NCBI GenBank assembly: GCA_963978905.1
Contig: OZ022256.1
Location: forward strand, 25,445,426-25,509,425
DNA length: 64,000 nt
From: Trichostrongylus colubriformis
Taxonomy: Eukaryota > Nematoda > Chromadorea > Rhabditida > Trichostrongylidae
Direction: 5' to 3'
The translations under genes were made by a program, and so were the position numbers. This document shows, piece after piece, positions 44,651 through 56,834 of this stretch. Position 1 is the stretch's first letter. Every line of letters starts with the position of its first letter. Under the pieces are notes generated by a model. That model saw nothing but the letters and a program-made list of their open reading frames with translations, was not told the DNA's origin and ran no database searches.

Positions 44651-45824
44651 GAGTAGAAGTGTCTTTCAAATATCATATATATTTGAGGCATATATGTAGT
44701 AGTTACATTTTGTGATCATCTGCTATGTCCCTAGGGGATCTTCTCGAGATGAGAGAGGCTCACAGCAGATAGGAATGCAGATTGATAAATGGCACTCCAA
44801 GATCTTTAATGGTATAAACCGTACTCGAATGAATACCTTCTGCTCTCATTCCTTTCAAAGGATTCTTTGTTGGTAAGAAGTCGCACAGCATCCATTTCAC
44901 GGAGCTCAGTCCTACACTCTTGGAGGATTACTGTCATTGTCGTTAAAGCACTGAGATCGTGGAAATGCATCACTACCACGGCTGCATTGTGGCTGAGTTG
45001 TGAAGGTCAGCGATCAGCAACCATCATTCACTCATCGCTGACCAGGTGTATGCGCCCGTGGGAATACGATCAGATTTGCGGAAGTTGTTTACTTGGAACG
45101 ATTCCGTAGAGAGGTCGTTCAGATGTAGTATGACAAATTTAGCGTACCTGCTGCCGGAGTCCTCGTCACGGCCTTGCATACCTCAACAGGAGAAGCAGCA
45201 GAAATGAAACAAAAACGGAAGAGAAAGGGAGTGTGTTCGAAAGAAAAGCCAAAAAATAATTGACCATGTGTGACAGTGGCATTGATAATCTCCAACAAGT
45301 CGAAATAGAAGTCAAACATCTGAATAAAATGGTTTTGTTTTTATTTTTATTTTTTTCATGTTTTAAAGTCTAGTATATATGATATTCCGTCAATACACTG
45401 CCACGTGAGACTTGTTGTTACTCGACCTCAAACTTGGGTGATTGAACTTCAATAGTAAAAACACCATCTCCAGTAAATTGAAGAAACAGTGAAATTAATC
45501 TACGAAACCAATTTAGTCTATATCTACCTGCTACGATGCACTTCCTGTAAGGTTCAGTTGCCGTGCTCGTGCTTCACAGTGCTACAACAGCAACCTCCTT
45601 ATACATAGTTCTCGTGCCACCTAAAATATTATATATACTTTAATCTACGAAGGACAAGAAGAATGCAAGGCAGAGAACGAAATGGCACACGAGAAGAGGG
45701 AACTGCGACGAACCTTGAGTGAGCTTTCAAGAGACTATAATCAGATAACGCAAGTATTCAGCAGGAAAATGTATCTTTTACAGATTAGCTAAAGCGTATC
45801 CTATCCTATACATATATATAAAGC
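44651..45824. other. No recognised gene
   Basis: 44700-44860 resembles 16390-16500 (AATGGCACTCCAAGAT motif). The rest has only short frames. Confidence 0.4.
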
Positions 45825-46250
45825 AGAAGTTTGGTGTGTTTGTGTGTCCGTCTGTCTGTTGCATAATGCACTCTTAGTTCAACCAGAAGTTAGACGTGTT
45901 GTCACATAATGCACTCTCAGTTCAACTGCATCTGTTTGTCACCGGCAATTTAGGGGTGGGTAGGGGTTGACCAAAGTGCACGAAGATCATAACAACTATG
46001 TCTAGCTCTACCCAACGTGGCCACGGCTTGCGCAGAAATGTTCAAAAAGTCGAGTAAATTAGGGATGGGCCTGTAGAGGTCGGACAAGCTACGATTCGGT
46101 AGAGGCTGACATAAGTGTACGGAGCACGTAAGAACTACGCCTAGCCTCGCACCAGAAGTTTGTTGTGTTTGTCTGTATGTCCGTCTGTCCGTTGCATAAT
46201 GCACTCTTAGTTCAACCAAGTTAGACGTGTTTGTCACATAATGCACTCTT
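45825..46250. repeat. Partial ~320-bp tandem repeat with microsatellite-like head
   Basis: AGAAGTTTGGTGTGTTTGTG...GTCCGTCTGTC...GCATAATGCACTC is repeated at 45830 and 46145, with CATAATGCACTCT also duplicated inside each copy. It is preceded by a (TA)n tract. Confidence 0.65.
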
Positions 46251-46789
46251 AGTGCCTATCGCTACTACGTCATATTTGATGGTTTCGTGTTGATATCCCA
46301 GTAAATGATTTTTTGTTATGAATATTTCATTAACACCTATCTTCTCTAAAATAAACAGCGTCATAGCTTTACGTAGCAGCTTCAAATCAAAAACAAAGTG
46401 GAGGACCTAGCTCGCCAGCCTTGTGAACGCGTAAAACCGGCCGGAACGCTTCTTACAACCTAATAGCTGCACTCCATTTCTATATCTATGTGATTCCCAA
46501 ACCGTATTATGTGGACATCTGAACAAAAGGCAGAAGTAGTTACCAGGTCATTGGGGCCAAGTGTCGGAAGACGGCAATGGTTGTATTGCCTATATATATT
46601 TAAGAACTCCGAAGTGGTAGCGTCTAGAAAAATTTTAAAAAAAAAGTTCTGATTCATATCGCCTTTGGATGCTCTGGGAGGATGTTGATAGTGCGGCGAG
46701 GGCGAATTCAAGGAGAAGATTGAGAAAAGCTCAAAAAGTCTTTCTTCTTAAACAGCTTTATTCAGCAACTGGTCAGTTAACAAAGTCAG

Positions 46790-47031
46790 TTAACAAAGCT
46801 TACAAGTTTTGCGACAGTAGTGATACGCAAAGCTCTTAATCCCTTCGCTTTTCATTCCGCATACGTTATTTTCCCAAGCTCTGCACAAGTGCTCGAAATC
46901 CTTATCGTCTACTGAAAAAGGATTGAGTTCATCTTAAATCTTGAACATATCTATGTGAAGTAACCCACAGGAAGTGCGTCCGCTGTGAAGGCGTTTGTGA
47001 GAAGAAGCACACAGAAAATGAAGAAGAGCAT
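46790..47031 (-). pseudogene. ShKT gene copy 5, broken at exon 2
   Basis: The start codon is 47031-47029, exon 1 to 46969, the intron 46968-46912 with TTTTTCAG acceptor. Compared with the gene at 60392, four bases are missing at the start of exon 2. This removes the first cysteine codon and brings TAG immediately after the splice. The remaining five cysteine codons, ending CRKTCKLC, survive at the DNA level. It is a recent pseudogene; apart from this lesion it is almost identical to its inverted partner. Confidence 0.88.
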
Positions 47032-47072
47032 GTAGTTAGTATTTTCTGATGTATGCATCAGGCACTGGCCTC

Positions 47073-47130
47073 ATTTATACTGCACTGTCAGGCGGGTCAC
47101 ACGCTCCGCCATCTATAGGGGGGGGGGGGG
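47073..47130 (-). promoter_or_regulatory. ShKT-type core promoter with 13-G run (copy 5)
   Basis: The TATA block has the same layout as the others. At its upstream edge is a run of 13 G (47118-47130), the complement of the 17-C run in the partner at 60289-60305. Other copies have CCGCCTC at this place. Confidence 0.6.
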
Positions 47131-47410
47131 CTAGAAAGTGCACCGTTCAATACGATTCGCCCGAATCAGAATGTACTTTTATCCTGCTCCATGAGAATAA
47201 ATCACGTAACCACTAATCCACTATTAGGAAGTAAAGCGATATCCTTAATGACCAAAAGTGCGCTACGCTTCCGCTTAGTCGCCACATTTATTGATGCCTC
47301 GGCTAAAACAGAGCCCATGAAGAAGTCAGCGCTAGGAACTCTGTATGCTCTAAAAGGAATAATTTTATGAAGATCAATCTCGTTTATAGATAGGTGTGCA
47401 CACACTGCTC

Positions 47411-47775
47411 AGGCAGCGTTAGGGTTAGTGCGGTCGTATCATTTCCAAATACTTGATACCCGGTGAACTCATCTTACCACGGGGCCAACACGTCAAGCAC
47501 CCAGTAATTCCGATAGGTACGGCAGGAACAAGAGACATGATTATTACTCTACTATCATCCCCACTGCTCCACTCGTCACTCCGTGCTCGGCAAAGTCGAC
47601 ACTAACCATAGGATGTTGATAGTGTCCTAAAGGCGACTGTGAGGACAATGCCTCCTCCAGATCTCAAGGACCTTTGACCGAAGAGCCACGCCAGAAATCG
47701 CATTTCTTCGACCAGTAGCTTTCAATTGGATAACCAACTTCAGGAGTTCCTCATTACCCCTACCACGATCTTTGA
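47411..47775. mobile_element. TTAA-family MITE, inverted partner of 59646-60007
   Basis: The ends are GGCAGCGTTAGGGTTAGTGC and GATCGTGGTAGGGGTAATG (minus sense). It is present at the same place in both arms, so it predates the inverted duplication. Similar copies lie upstream of the ShKT promoters at 52.6 and 58.2 kb. Confidence 0.72.
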
Positions 47776-49100
47776 CATGTTCGATGACATGAGCAACGAT
47801 CATGGAGCAATACGGATTGAGATTGAGAAGAATTACAATTTCTCAATAGTCGTGATGTGATTGTGCTCTGATGGAGAAGGAGAGGAAATCATGATATAAA
47901 ACTTAACTTCCACCTGTTAATTTTATTTGAAGCCACTGCCTACGATTTCTTCCAAACTTCGTCCGGTTACTTTTTGCTTGAGGCGCTTCACCAAAATCAC
48001 ATGTGGTGTCGTCGAAGGGTTAAAGTGTTGAATGAGTCTTCTATGTGGTGACCGGAGACACACACACTCAAAATCGCACTGCATATATTGTAAACGTTCC
48101 CCTCCGTGAAGGTTTTTGGGCAGCCTGACGGTAACAGTGAGGATTCCGGATATCATACACCGTAAAGATAATGTGACCTATCTTCCGATTGCATCATCCA
48201 TTCAACATCACGATTCTCACAGGTGAAAAGGATCACCAGAAAAGTTGCTTCCAATTCCCAATGGTACTTATCGATACCGAAGTACATGGTACAATTCGAT
48301 AAACACCTCTCATCCATTACACATATTACTAGACATTGTCACTCTTCGGCGAATTCTTCACCGAAAGATGGATACCGAAGAAGATGTCCCTGCTTTCTCA
48401 AACCACAAACCTTTATTCGAAAGACTCACATTGGAACCACCTAAATACCATCATTATCCCTACACTACACTTCCAGAGCTCAAAACTTCGTAGTTATTGA
48501 GTGCACACATCTAACATTCTGAGCGCCAGCCTACCATGTGGGTGCGGGAACCTTCACAGCGCTTCATTTTGAGACGTGCATTATGGCTCACCGATGTGAT
48601 GCTGATATGCATAGTGCATTTACATGGCGTGCTTTAGCTTCATTGTTGGTATTTTCAAATTAATCTGCTCCCCTTTTCGCTATTTTCGCCTGTTCACTTC
48701 GGCAACGCTTTTTGCTATTTTGAGCCCTTCACACCACAGTTCATTTACCTATAAGAAACAAGTTTACTCAAATGAATGTTTTATTGCAATGCCGGCTGAT
48801 GCTAACACTCCTATGAGTGCATTCGTTGTTCAATAGATCGCCAGACATAGACGTCTTCGTCGTAACCTCAGTTGCTCGATTGGGCGGCAACTATGACTAT
48901 GGCGGTGATATGTATACGAAAAAGACGCAACAAATATTCAGCTGTAGGAATCAAGCAATTTTCCTGCGCTTTGAAGACGCATTTCATGGCAAGATTCGAG
49001 ATTCTAGTGAAGAAATATAATTCGATAACAGTTGTCAAAGTGAGAAATTGAGATAAAAAGTAGATTTTGGGTAATCAAAAACTTTACAAAATTTTACGCT

Positions 49101-51198
49101 AACCCTTGCGGGACTTGTCCCCGATCGCCATGTCAATCACCAAAATCAGTCGATGTATGGAAAAGTTAGTCGCAGTCCAAGCGTGAGTAATAATATCGCT
49201 AGATCTTTTGTACCGGAACAGAATGGCTGCACACCATTCGATGTTTTGCATGTGCTTTCGTCTGTCTCGTTTCCCTTACTTCATATTTTAGCCGTAGCTC
49301 GCCTTCATCATTCATGAATAATTTACAATGAGTAAAACAGCGTCGCACGTTCACAATGTTATAGAAGATAAGAGCTAAAGAACGCTCCAAAATACAGGAG
49401 AGGTGGACTTACAGCAGTAGCCGAGACACAGGAAGAGCCATAGCGACGTAAGCATTACCGCACCGTCTATACTGCTGCATGTTTTAAGAGAATCAAATAG
49501 TGGAACGGATGAAGACATTGAAGAAAGAGCAGCACTTGACCAGAAAGTCACAAACAAATAAAACTCGAGTTTGGAGAAATTATCCAAGTACATCATTCGG
49601 CCTGTATCTGATTCGATTTCGAGTCTTGGGCGTGTGTACTTATGTCGAATTTTCATGCGGCTGCGCGCAGCGAGATTCCCTTGCGTGTGACTGTGTACAT
49701 TGCACACCCCCTTTAGAGTTTTACGCCCGAATTGATTATTTCTTAATTAGGATTGTTTTCTCGTAACGCTGTCTTTTCTTTTACTTTTTAGGTCTCTATT
49801 TTGCCTATTTAGAACACAAAAGTTGTTGTTTTCAGATGATGATGAGATAAACAGCAATTTTCTGAAAGACCTCCATGTTACCAGAATCTTGCGTCATAGG
49901 TTAAATTCCAACCAACCTCGGCAAGCTGTGCTGACGGCCCCGCAAGTGCGAAGTCGCAAAGTGAAAGTTCGACATAAGTGTACACACCCATGGCATAGTG
50001 CCATACTATGCCATATTCGAATTTGAATTCCTGGGATCTCGCCGCGATCACAATACTGTAGTATGGTTGGGTCGAGAGTTTTGCGAACCGAGTGCGTTTT
50101 CAGATCGACGCCATCGCCGCCGGTGCCGACGTCGAACACATTGTTTTGACACCGTTGCCGCCGGTGCCAGCGTCGGTTACGCCAAGTATAAACACAGCCT
50201 TATAAATCCCGGGGCACCTTTTCTCACAGGAAATTTCGCCACCTACGACCTTCTTAGACCCGTGACTTTTGTTGTGCGACCCAGTTTAGGAGTTCTCACA
50301 ACCCACATCACACCTACCCCTGCCTCTGGAGACCGGTGTCACAGTCACAGTCGCGTATCATCAAATCGACTTGTCATACTTGTCAAACATTGCATACTGG
50401 CATTGCGCTTATTGAACCGTCCCCAGATTCACCATGTCAGTAATCGTCGTATTCTACAGCCAGTTTCGAACTATCCCTCACTACGATATCAACGAATTTT
50501 TCATATGAAGCTCTAACTGCTGTACGCATTATCTCGCGGATATATTATGTAATCCTTTGTACAATGATGTGGCGCACTACCAGTACTACTTCATAATTTA
50601 TAACTTGCTTTTGTCATGGTAGGCTCACCTCTATCGCGACAACGTCGCATCTCCGCAGTGGCGGGAAGTGTTCGTTTAAAAACTACGATCACATGTATTG
50701 CTTCTGATTGCAACAGGTGCAATGGCGAATCTCAATAAATGGTCAGTGACTGAGTTGGCAAACGGGGACAAGTCCCGCAAACGTTAGCGTAAAATTCTGT
50801 AACGTTGTTGATTACCCGAACCGAAATCTTCTTTTATCTGAATTTCCCACTTTGATGACTGTAATCGAATTATATTTCTTCACTAGAATCTCGAATTTTG
50901 CCAGAAAATGTGCACTCGATAAGGTAATTTCAACTTTCCAGAGCGTAGGAAAATCACTTGAATATTTGTTGCATCTTTTCCGTATATCATCGCCATAGTC
51001 ATGGTTACAGCCCCATAACTCAGCAACTGAGATGACAACGAAGACGTCTACGTCTAGCGATCGACTGAGCAACGAATGCACTCATAGAAGTGCGAGCATT
51101 AGCCACCACTGTAATGATACGTTCATTTGAGTAAATTTGTTTTGTACAGATAAGTGATTTGTGGTGTGAAGAGCTCAAAATAACAAAAAGGAACAGAC
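49101..51198. repeat. Mosaic of S-type modules between the ShKT clusters
   Basis: 49100-49600 (inverted) relates to 13900-15100 and 56100-56420. 49655-50760 matches 15430-16240 closely (GGCTGCGCGCAGCGAGATT, then the GTATAAACACAGCC box). 50770-51198 is S module. A local duplication of GCCGCCGGTGCC lies near 50120-50165. No gene is supported. Confidence 0.55.
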
Positions 51199-52634
51199 GA
51201 AAATAACGAAAGGGGGAGCAGACTAATTTTAAATTTCGAACAATGAAGCTAAAGTACGCAATATGAATGCACTGAGTCAGCATCACATCAGTGGGCAACA
51301 ATGCACGTCTCAAAATGAAGTGCTGTAAAGGTTGCTGCATCCGCATGGTAGGCAGGCGCTCAGGATGTAAATGTGTACATGCAATTATATGAAGTTTTGA
51401 ACTCCGGAAGCATAGTGTGGGGATAATAAAGGTAATTAGGTAGCTCCAATGCGAGTCTTTCGAATGACGGTTTAAGGCTCAAGAAAATCGTGGTGATTCC
51501 TTCCACCGGTCAGAATCAAAAGGTTGAATGGATGATAAGTACAATCTAATGATAGGAAATATTACGGTATGTGATATCCGGAATTCTCATCGACGCCGTC
51601 ATCAAGCTGCCTAAGAACCTTCTCCACGGAAGGAAACATTGGCAAAATATTCATGTGATTTTGTGTGTGTGCGTGTGTATCTGCGGTCATCACAGAGAAG
51701 AACCATTCAACACTCGAACCTTTTCGCGACACCAGATGTGCTTGTGGTGAAGCATTTCGAACAAAAAGTAACCGGAAAAACTTTGAAAAAAATCATAGAG
51801 ACAAATCGAATCTTTTTTCAATGTCCAAGTTTTATACCGCGATTTCTTCTCCTTAGTGGTTTATTTTCTTCTGAGCACGGTCAGTGTAATTCTTCCCAGT
51901 CTCAAACCGTCTTTGTCCATGATCGTTGCCCATGTGAGCGCACATGATAAAGACGGTGGTAGGGGTAATTAGGAACTCCCGAAGATGGTTACTAAATGAA
52001 AGCTGGGCGTCTAATCGTGAGAAATGAGGTTTCTGGCGCAGTTCTCTAGTCAAATTCACGTCCTTGAGATCTGGAGGAGGCACTGTGTTGAACAGACTTC
52101 GCCTTTACTGGCATTAGCAGCATCTTAACGTCGAATTTGCCGAACAATGAGTGACGAGTGGATAAGTGGGCATGATAGTAGAGTGATACTCATGTTTCTT
52201 ATTCCTGCCGTACCGGTGGGTATTACTTGGTGCTTGAAGTGTTGGTCTCCGTGGTGAAATAGGTCCACCGGTCAGTATCAATTATTGAATGAATGATACA
52301 ACCGCATTAACCCTACCACTGCCTTCAAGCTGTGTGTACACACGCTATTAATGAATTTAACAACACTAAGCTGTTGATGAGACTGATTTTCGGGAAATTT
52401 ATTTTTTTCAGAGCTAACAAAGTTCCTAGAGCTAATCTCTTAAAAGGCTCTGTTTGAGCCGGGGCATCAATAGATGTGGCGATTGGGCAGAAGCGTAGCG
52501 CACCTCTGTTCATTACAGATATTGATCTAATTTCTAGTAGTGGTTTGGGGTTACGTGATTTATCCTCATGGAGCAGAAACAAAGTACACTCCGATTGGGG
52601 CGAATCGTATCGAACGGTGCACATCCTAGCCCCG
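51199..52634. repeat. 1.43-kb direct duplication, left copy (partner 56835-58269)
   Basis: It is almost identical to the partner 5635 bp away. It ends within the ShKT promoter, about 90 bases before the ATG, at CATCCTAGCCCCG. In this copy the promoter continues into an intact gene. Confidence 0.93.
51951..52324. mobile_element. TTAA-family MITE upstream of ShKT copy 6
   Basis: The ends are AGACGGTGGTAGGGGTAATT and AGGCAGTGGTAGGGTTAATG, about 374 bp. The right half shares GTCCACCGGTCAGTATCAA with the 1.25-kb and 35-kb copies. It lies about 300 bp upstream of the promoter and is present at the equivalent place in all 47-60-kb ShKT copies but not near copies 1-4. Confidence 0.75.
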
Positions 52635-52636
52635 CC

Positions 52637-52682
52637 TCTATAGATGGTGGAGCGTGTGACCCGCCTGACAGTGCACTATAAA
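52637..52682 (+). promoter_or_regulatory. ShKT-type core promoter (copy 6)
   Basis: CTATAGATGG, a GTGTGACCCGCC element and TATAAAT at 52677-52683 lie about 45 bases before ATG. Confidence 0.65.
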
Positions 52683-52725
52683 TGAGGCCAGTGCTTGATG
52701 CATACATCGAAAAATAACCAACTAC

Positions 52726-52962
52726 ATGTTCTTCTTCATTTTCTGTGCGCTTCTTCTTACGAGCGCCTTCACAGCGGAGGCACTTCCTGTAGGTTATTTC
52801 ACGTGGACATGTCGAGCCTTTGAAAGGAACTCAATCTTTTTTCAGTGCCAGGACGATAAGAATTTTGAGCACTTGTGCTCAGAGAAAGTATGCAGCGGGC
52901 AAAGCGAAGGGATTAAGAATTTCAAGATGTACTACTGTCGCAAAACTTGTAAGCTTTGTTAG
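52726..52962 (+). CDS. Secreted ShKT-domain peptide, subfamily B (copy 6)
   Basis: By analogy with its paralogues: exon 1 52726-52788, intron 52789-52845 (57 nt, GTAGGT...TTTTTTCAG), exon 2 52846-52962. The spliced product is 59 residues, with a signal peptide and six cysteines at 22, 32, 37, 52, 56 and 59, ending at the last cysteine (CKLC) without the tail of subfamily A. The intron has a length divisible by three and no stop, so the unspliced frame is also open (78 residues, 19 extra residues with a seventh cysteine). The second-to-third cysteine spacing is three residues shorter than in copies 2-4 and 7. It is the only ShKT gene at this end of the 5.6-kb duplication. Confidence 0.85.
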   Translation: MFFFIFCALLLTSAFTAEALPVGYFTWTCRAFERNSIFFQCQDDKNFEHLCSEKVCSGQSEGIKNFKMYYCRKTCKLC

Positions 52963-53229
52963 CTGGATAGTTAGTGAGTAAAGCTGTTCAAGAGGAACCA
53001 CTACTGGAGCTTTTCACAATCTTTTCCTTGTATTAGCCCTCGCCACACTACCAACATTCTGCCAGAAAATCCAAAGACAATATGAACCAGAACTTTCTTT
53101 TAATTTGTTCCACTGCAAACGTGGTATTAGACTGATGCACAAGCGTGTATTAGTTTGCTAGGCATGTGACTTTTTCTATACGCTATCACTTCAAACTCCC
53201 TAAAAATATATATAGGCAATACAATCGGC
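52963..53229. other. ShKT copy 6 3' flank
   Basis: The 3' region resembles that of copy 7 (AAAGCTGTT...GAGCTTTTC...AATCTT, then a CTACC-type stretch). It ends in AAATATATATAGGCAATACA, also found at 46580 and 61568. Confidence 0.5.
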
Positions 53230-53870
53230 GCGGGCTTGCACGAACACTTCGCACCACTGCAGGTGACCTCTTCGCGATGCGGAGGTGAGCCTATCAGGAC
53301 AAAATCAAGCTATTATGAAGTAGTATTGGTAGTGCAACATATCTTTGTACAAAGGATTACATGGTATGCTCTCGGGTCAACGCTTACAGCAGTTGCAGCT
53401 TCATATGAAAACTTCGTTGCTATCATGGTGAGGGATGGTATTTCACGTAATTGGCTGTATGAGAAGATGATTATTGACTCGGTGAATCTGGGGACGGTTC
53501 AGTGCGCAATGTCAATGTGCAACGTGTGACAAGTATGACAGGTCGATTTGATTATACGCGACTGTAACTGTGCCACTAGTCTTCAGAGACAGTGGGTGGG
53601 GGTGATGTGTGTAGTGAAAGCTCCTCAATTTTGTCGCACAATGAAAGCCACGGTTCTAAGAAGACTATATGTGGCGAGATTTCCGAGGAGAAAGGGTTCC
53701 TCTGGGCTTTATAAGGCTCCGTTTATACTTAGCGTAACCGACGCCGGCACCGGCGGCAACGGTCTCAAAGCAATGTGTTCGACGTCGGCACCGGCAGGTG
53801 AGTGGTTGTCTCATCAATTGTTTTGTTTTTGCTTGCTATGGTGTTCAAAAAGGATGCCAAAATCCTAGCT
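53230..53870. repeat. S sub-module, inverted copy
   Basis: This is the reverse complement of the 7560-8180 type segment. It includes the plus-strand reading MKATVLRRLYVARFPRRKG shared, with changes, with minus-strand frames at 7766 and 16008. The shared frame may be ancient coding or chance. Confidence 0.55.
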
Positions 53871-53979
53871 ACATATTGGAAGGGAAGGTCTCAGAGAGAT
53901 GTGTTATACTCCATATTCGAAAACATATAGTGACAGCTTTTGACCATGATAATTTCAAAATTCGAAACATTGGGGTGTA

Positions 53980-54189
53980 GGTTGGGACACACGAATCTAG
54001 GCCGTGACCCTGTAACAGCCTGTGGCCTTTGACCTAAGCCTTAAATAATTCAGACAATTTGTTCATGTGAATCGTGTCCTCCTTGCAACTCTGTTCCGTT
54101 GTATAGTCAAATTGTCTGAATTACTCATGTCACAGGGCAAAGGCCACAGGCTGTCACAGGGTCACGGCCTAGATTCGTGTGTCCCAACC
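53980..54189. mobile_element. Palindromic foldback MITE, 210 bp
   Basis: The two arms (about 80 bp) begin GGTTGGGACACACGAATCTA and are near-perfect complements around a short loop of about 50 bp. A copy of CGAAACATTG lies within about 15 bases of each end, possibly an old target duplication. No coding capacity. Confidence 0.8.
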
Positions 54190-54695
54190 GTCAGCCGAAA
54201 CATTGTGGTATGATAGCATTCGGTCATCAGGAACGGTTCTAGGTGCAACACCATGTGTTTTACGCGTTACATTATGGGTTAATCGCAATCCAAGCGTGAG
54301 TCGTAAGTGCGTTAGGGTTTTTGTACCGGAACAGAAAGTAATGGCTGCACACCATTCGATGATGTTTTGCATGTGCCTTCGCGTGTTTCGTTTCCCTTAT
54401 TTCATATATAAGCCTTTCCTAGTCTGCATCATTCATTAATAAGTTACAATCAGTAAAATTAGAGTCGCAAAACACAGTGTCATAGTGGAAAACTAAAGTG
54501 AAGAGCTAAAGAACGCTTCAAAATATAGGAGAGGTGGACCGAGACACATAAAGAGCCATAGCGGCGTAAGTATGTCCGTACCTTCTATGACCAGAAAGCC
54601 ACAAACATATACAACTCGAATTCAGAGAAACCATCCAAGCACATCATACAGTCCGTATCTGATTCGCCTAGAGCTGGTGATAAAGGTGTTATTAG

Positions 54696-55875
54696 AGGCA
54701 GTGATAGGGGTGATTTAAGCCGAATATGGAAAAATCCTCATATAAAGTCGAGGTGCTTAATTGTACGAAAAAGGAGAAATAACGGAAAGAAACTCAAAAG
54801 GGGCAGGTCGGTCCGATAAAGGGACGGGCCGGTATTAAAAAAGTAATAGCTGTTGAAGAAAATAGTTCCTAGGCCACTCTCATACTTTGCGTAACCGACG
54901 CCGGTACCGCCGACGACGGTGGCAATCTGATAATGCGCTCCGTTAGCAAAATGCTGAACCCAACCACATTACAGTGTGATGGTCGTGGCGAGAGTCACGA
55001 ATTCGAATTCGAATTTCGGCATAGTACCAAACAAACTAAGGTGACGGGTGTGGCGGGAGCCCACAAATTCGATTTCGGATCTAGGCGTCACCATACTGTA
55101 GTACGGTTAGGTCGAGCGTTTTGCAAACGGAGCGCGTTTCAGATTAACGCCGTCGCCGTCGGTCACGCAAAGTACAAACGCCTTATAAAGTCCAGAGGCA
55201 CCCTTTCTCATGGAAATTTCACCACATATAGTCTTCTTAGGCACTTTGCTTTCATTTCTGTGACCCAGTTCCTGTCATACTTATCAAACGTTGCACATTA
55301 GCACTGCGCCTATTGAAACGTTCTCAGATTCACCATGTCAATAATCGTCTTATTATACAGCCAATTTTGATAAGATACTATCTCTCACTGGGATAGCAAC
55401 GAAGATTTCATATGAAGCTACATCTGCTGTAAGCGTTACCTCGCGGATATATTATAATCCTTTGTATAGTGATATAGCATACTACCAATACTTTAATACT
55501 AGCTAATAAGTCACAGTAGCTTGATTTTTTCATGCTAGGCTCATCTCCGCATCGCAACAAGGTCATACCCTCTGCAGTGGCGAGAAGTGTTTGGTCAAAA
55601 ACTATAAACCCAAGCATTGCTTTTAACTGCAACTGGTGCAATGGCGAATGTCAACGAAAGGCCAGTGATTGGCTTGACGGAACCTTTATATCTCAGCCCC
55701 TTCTTTTTTCCGGACTGACTCGCCCCTTTTGAGAACAAGCGGTGGGAGGGGGTCTCATTTGTTGGGTTTCAACCGTTTCATTCCGTTATTTCTTCACTTT
55801 CGTACCATTAAGCACCTCGACCATCACATTTGATGATTTTTCCATATTCGGCCCGAATCACCCCTATCACTGCCT
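54696..55875. mobile_element. TTAA-family composite with long inverted arms around a captured S sub-module
   Basis: Inverted ends AGGCAGTGATAGGGGTGAT continue for more than 100 bp (left to about 54860, right from about 55685). The flanks are TTAG (54692-54695) and TTAA (55876-55879). Between the arms, 54880-55680 is a complete copy of the 7560-8180 type sub-module. The right arm resembles element A at 34391-34941. Confidence 0.65.
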
Positions 55876-55879
55876 TTAA

Positions 55880-56834
55880 TTAAGACCTCTTTCACCAGTA
55901 AAAGGAGAGGCGCAAAGATACAAGCTGTATGATGTGCTCGGATGATTACTCTGAACTTGATTTCTATTTCTTTGTGGCTTTCTGATCATGTGCTGCTCCT
56001 TCGTCGATGTCTTCATCCGTTCCACTACTTGATTCTCTCGAATCTGCAGCCGTATAGACGGTACGGAAATGCTCGGTCCTTTCTGTGCCTCGGCTGCCGC
56101 TGTAAGTCCACTCCTACTGTATTTTGGAGCGTTCTTTAGCTCTTCGCTTCCTATAACATTGTAAACGTGCGACTTTATTTTACTTATTGTAAATTATTAA
56201 TGAATGATGCGGACGAAATACTGCTAAGATATGAAATTAGGGAAACGAGACACACAAAAGCACATGCAAACAGCATCGAATGGTGTTCAGCCATTACTTT
56301 CTGTTCCGGCGCAAAAGCCCTAAAGCACTTACGACTCACGCTTAGACTGCGATTAACTCTTCCATACATTGACTGATTCTGATGATTGGCTTGGCAAGCG
56401 CGAACAAGTCCCAACAAGCGTTAGCGTGAATTTTGTACCGTTGTTGATTACCCAAAGCAGAATCTACTATTTATCTGAGATTTCCACCTTGATAAGTGTT
56501 GTCGAGTTATATTTCTTCACTAGAATCTCGTATCTCGCCATATCTTGGCAATACTAGAATCTCGATCTTGCCACTTGAAAAAAAATTTTAACCTTTCAAA
56601 GCAGAATTACTTGTTTCTTCCAGCTGGATATTTGTTGCACCTGTTCCGCATATCACGGCCATAACATAGTTCCAGCCTAATAAATTAGCTGAGCAACGAA
56701 TGCACTCAAATGAGTGCAAGCATTAGCCACCACTATGAAGCAACATTCATTTGAGCAAACTTGTATCGTACACATAAATGAACTGTGGTGTGAAGTGTTG
56801 ATAATAACAAAAAGCGTAGCGAAAGTGAACAAGG
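55880..56834. repeat. S-type and palindrome-centre related modules
   Basis: 55930-56420 relates to 13640-15010 without the mariner and to 49200-49650 inverted. 56420-56830 is S module. No gene is supported. Confidence 0.5.

Larger units (their letters stand above)
46252..49100. repeat. Left arm of large inverted repeat (partner about 58270-61908)
   Basis: This arm is the reverse complement of the segment around the 60.4-kb ShKT gene: 46252-46600 matches 61570-61908, 46640-47130 matches 60290-60780, and 47130-48530 matches 58860-60285. The right arm contains an extra 748-bp insertion. The inner parts are more diverged. Confidence 0.85.

Noticed and set aside
49500..49766. 88-codon plus frame
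   Set aside because: It crosses the boundary of two repeat modules and is not kept in their other copies.
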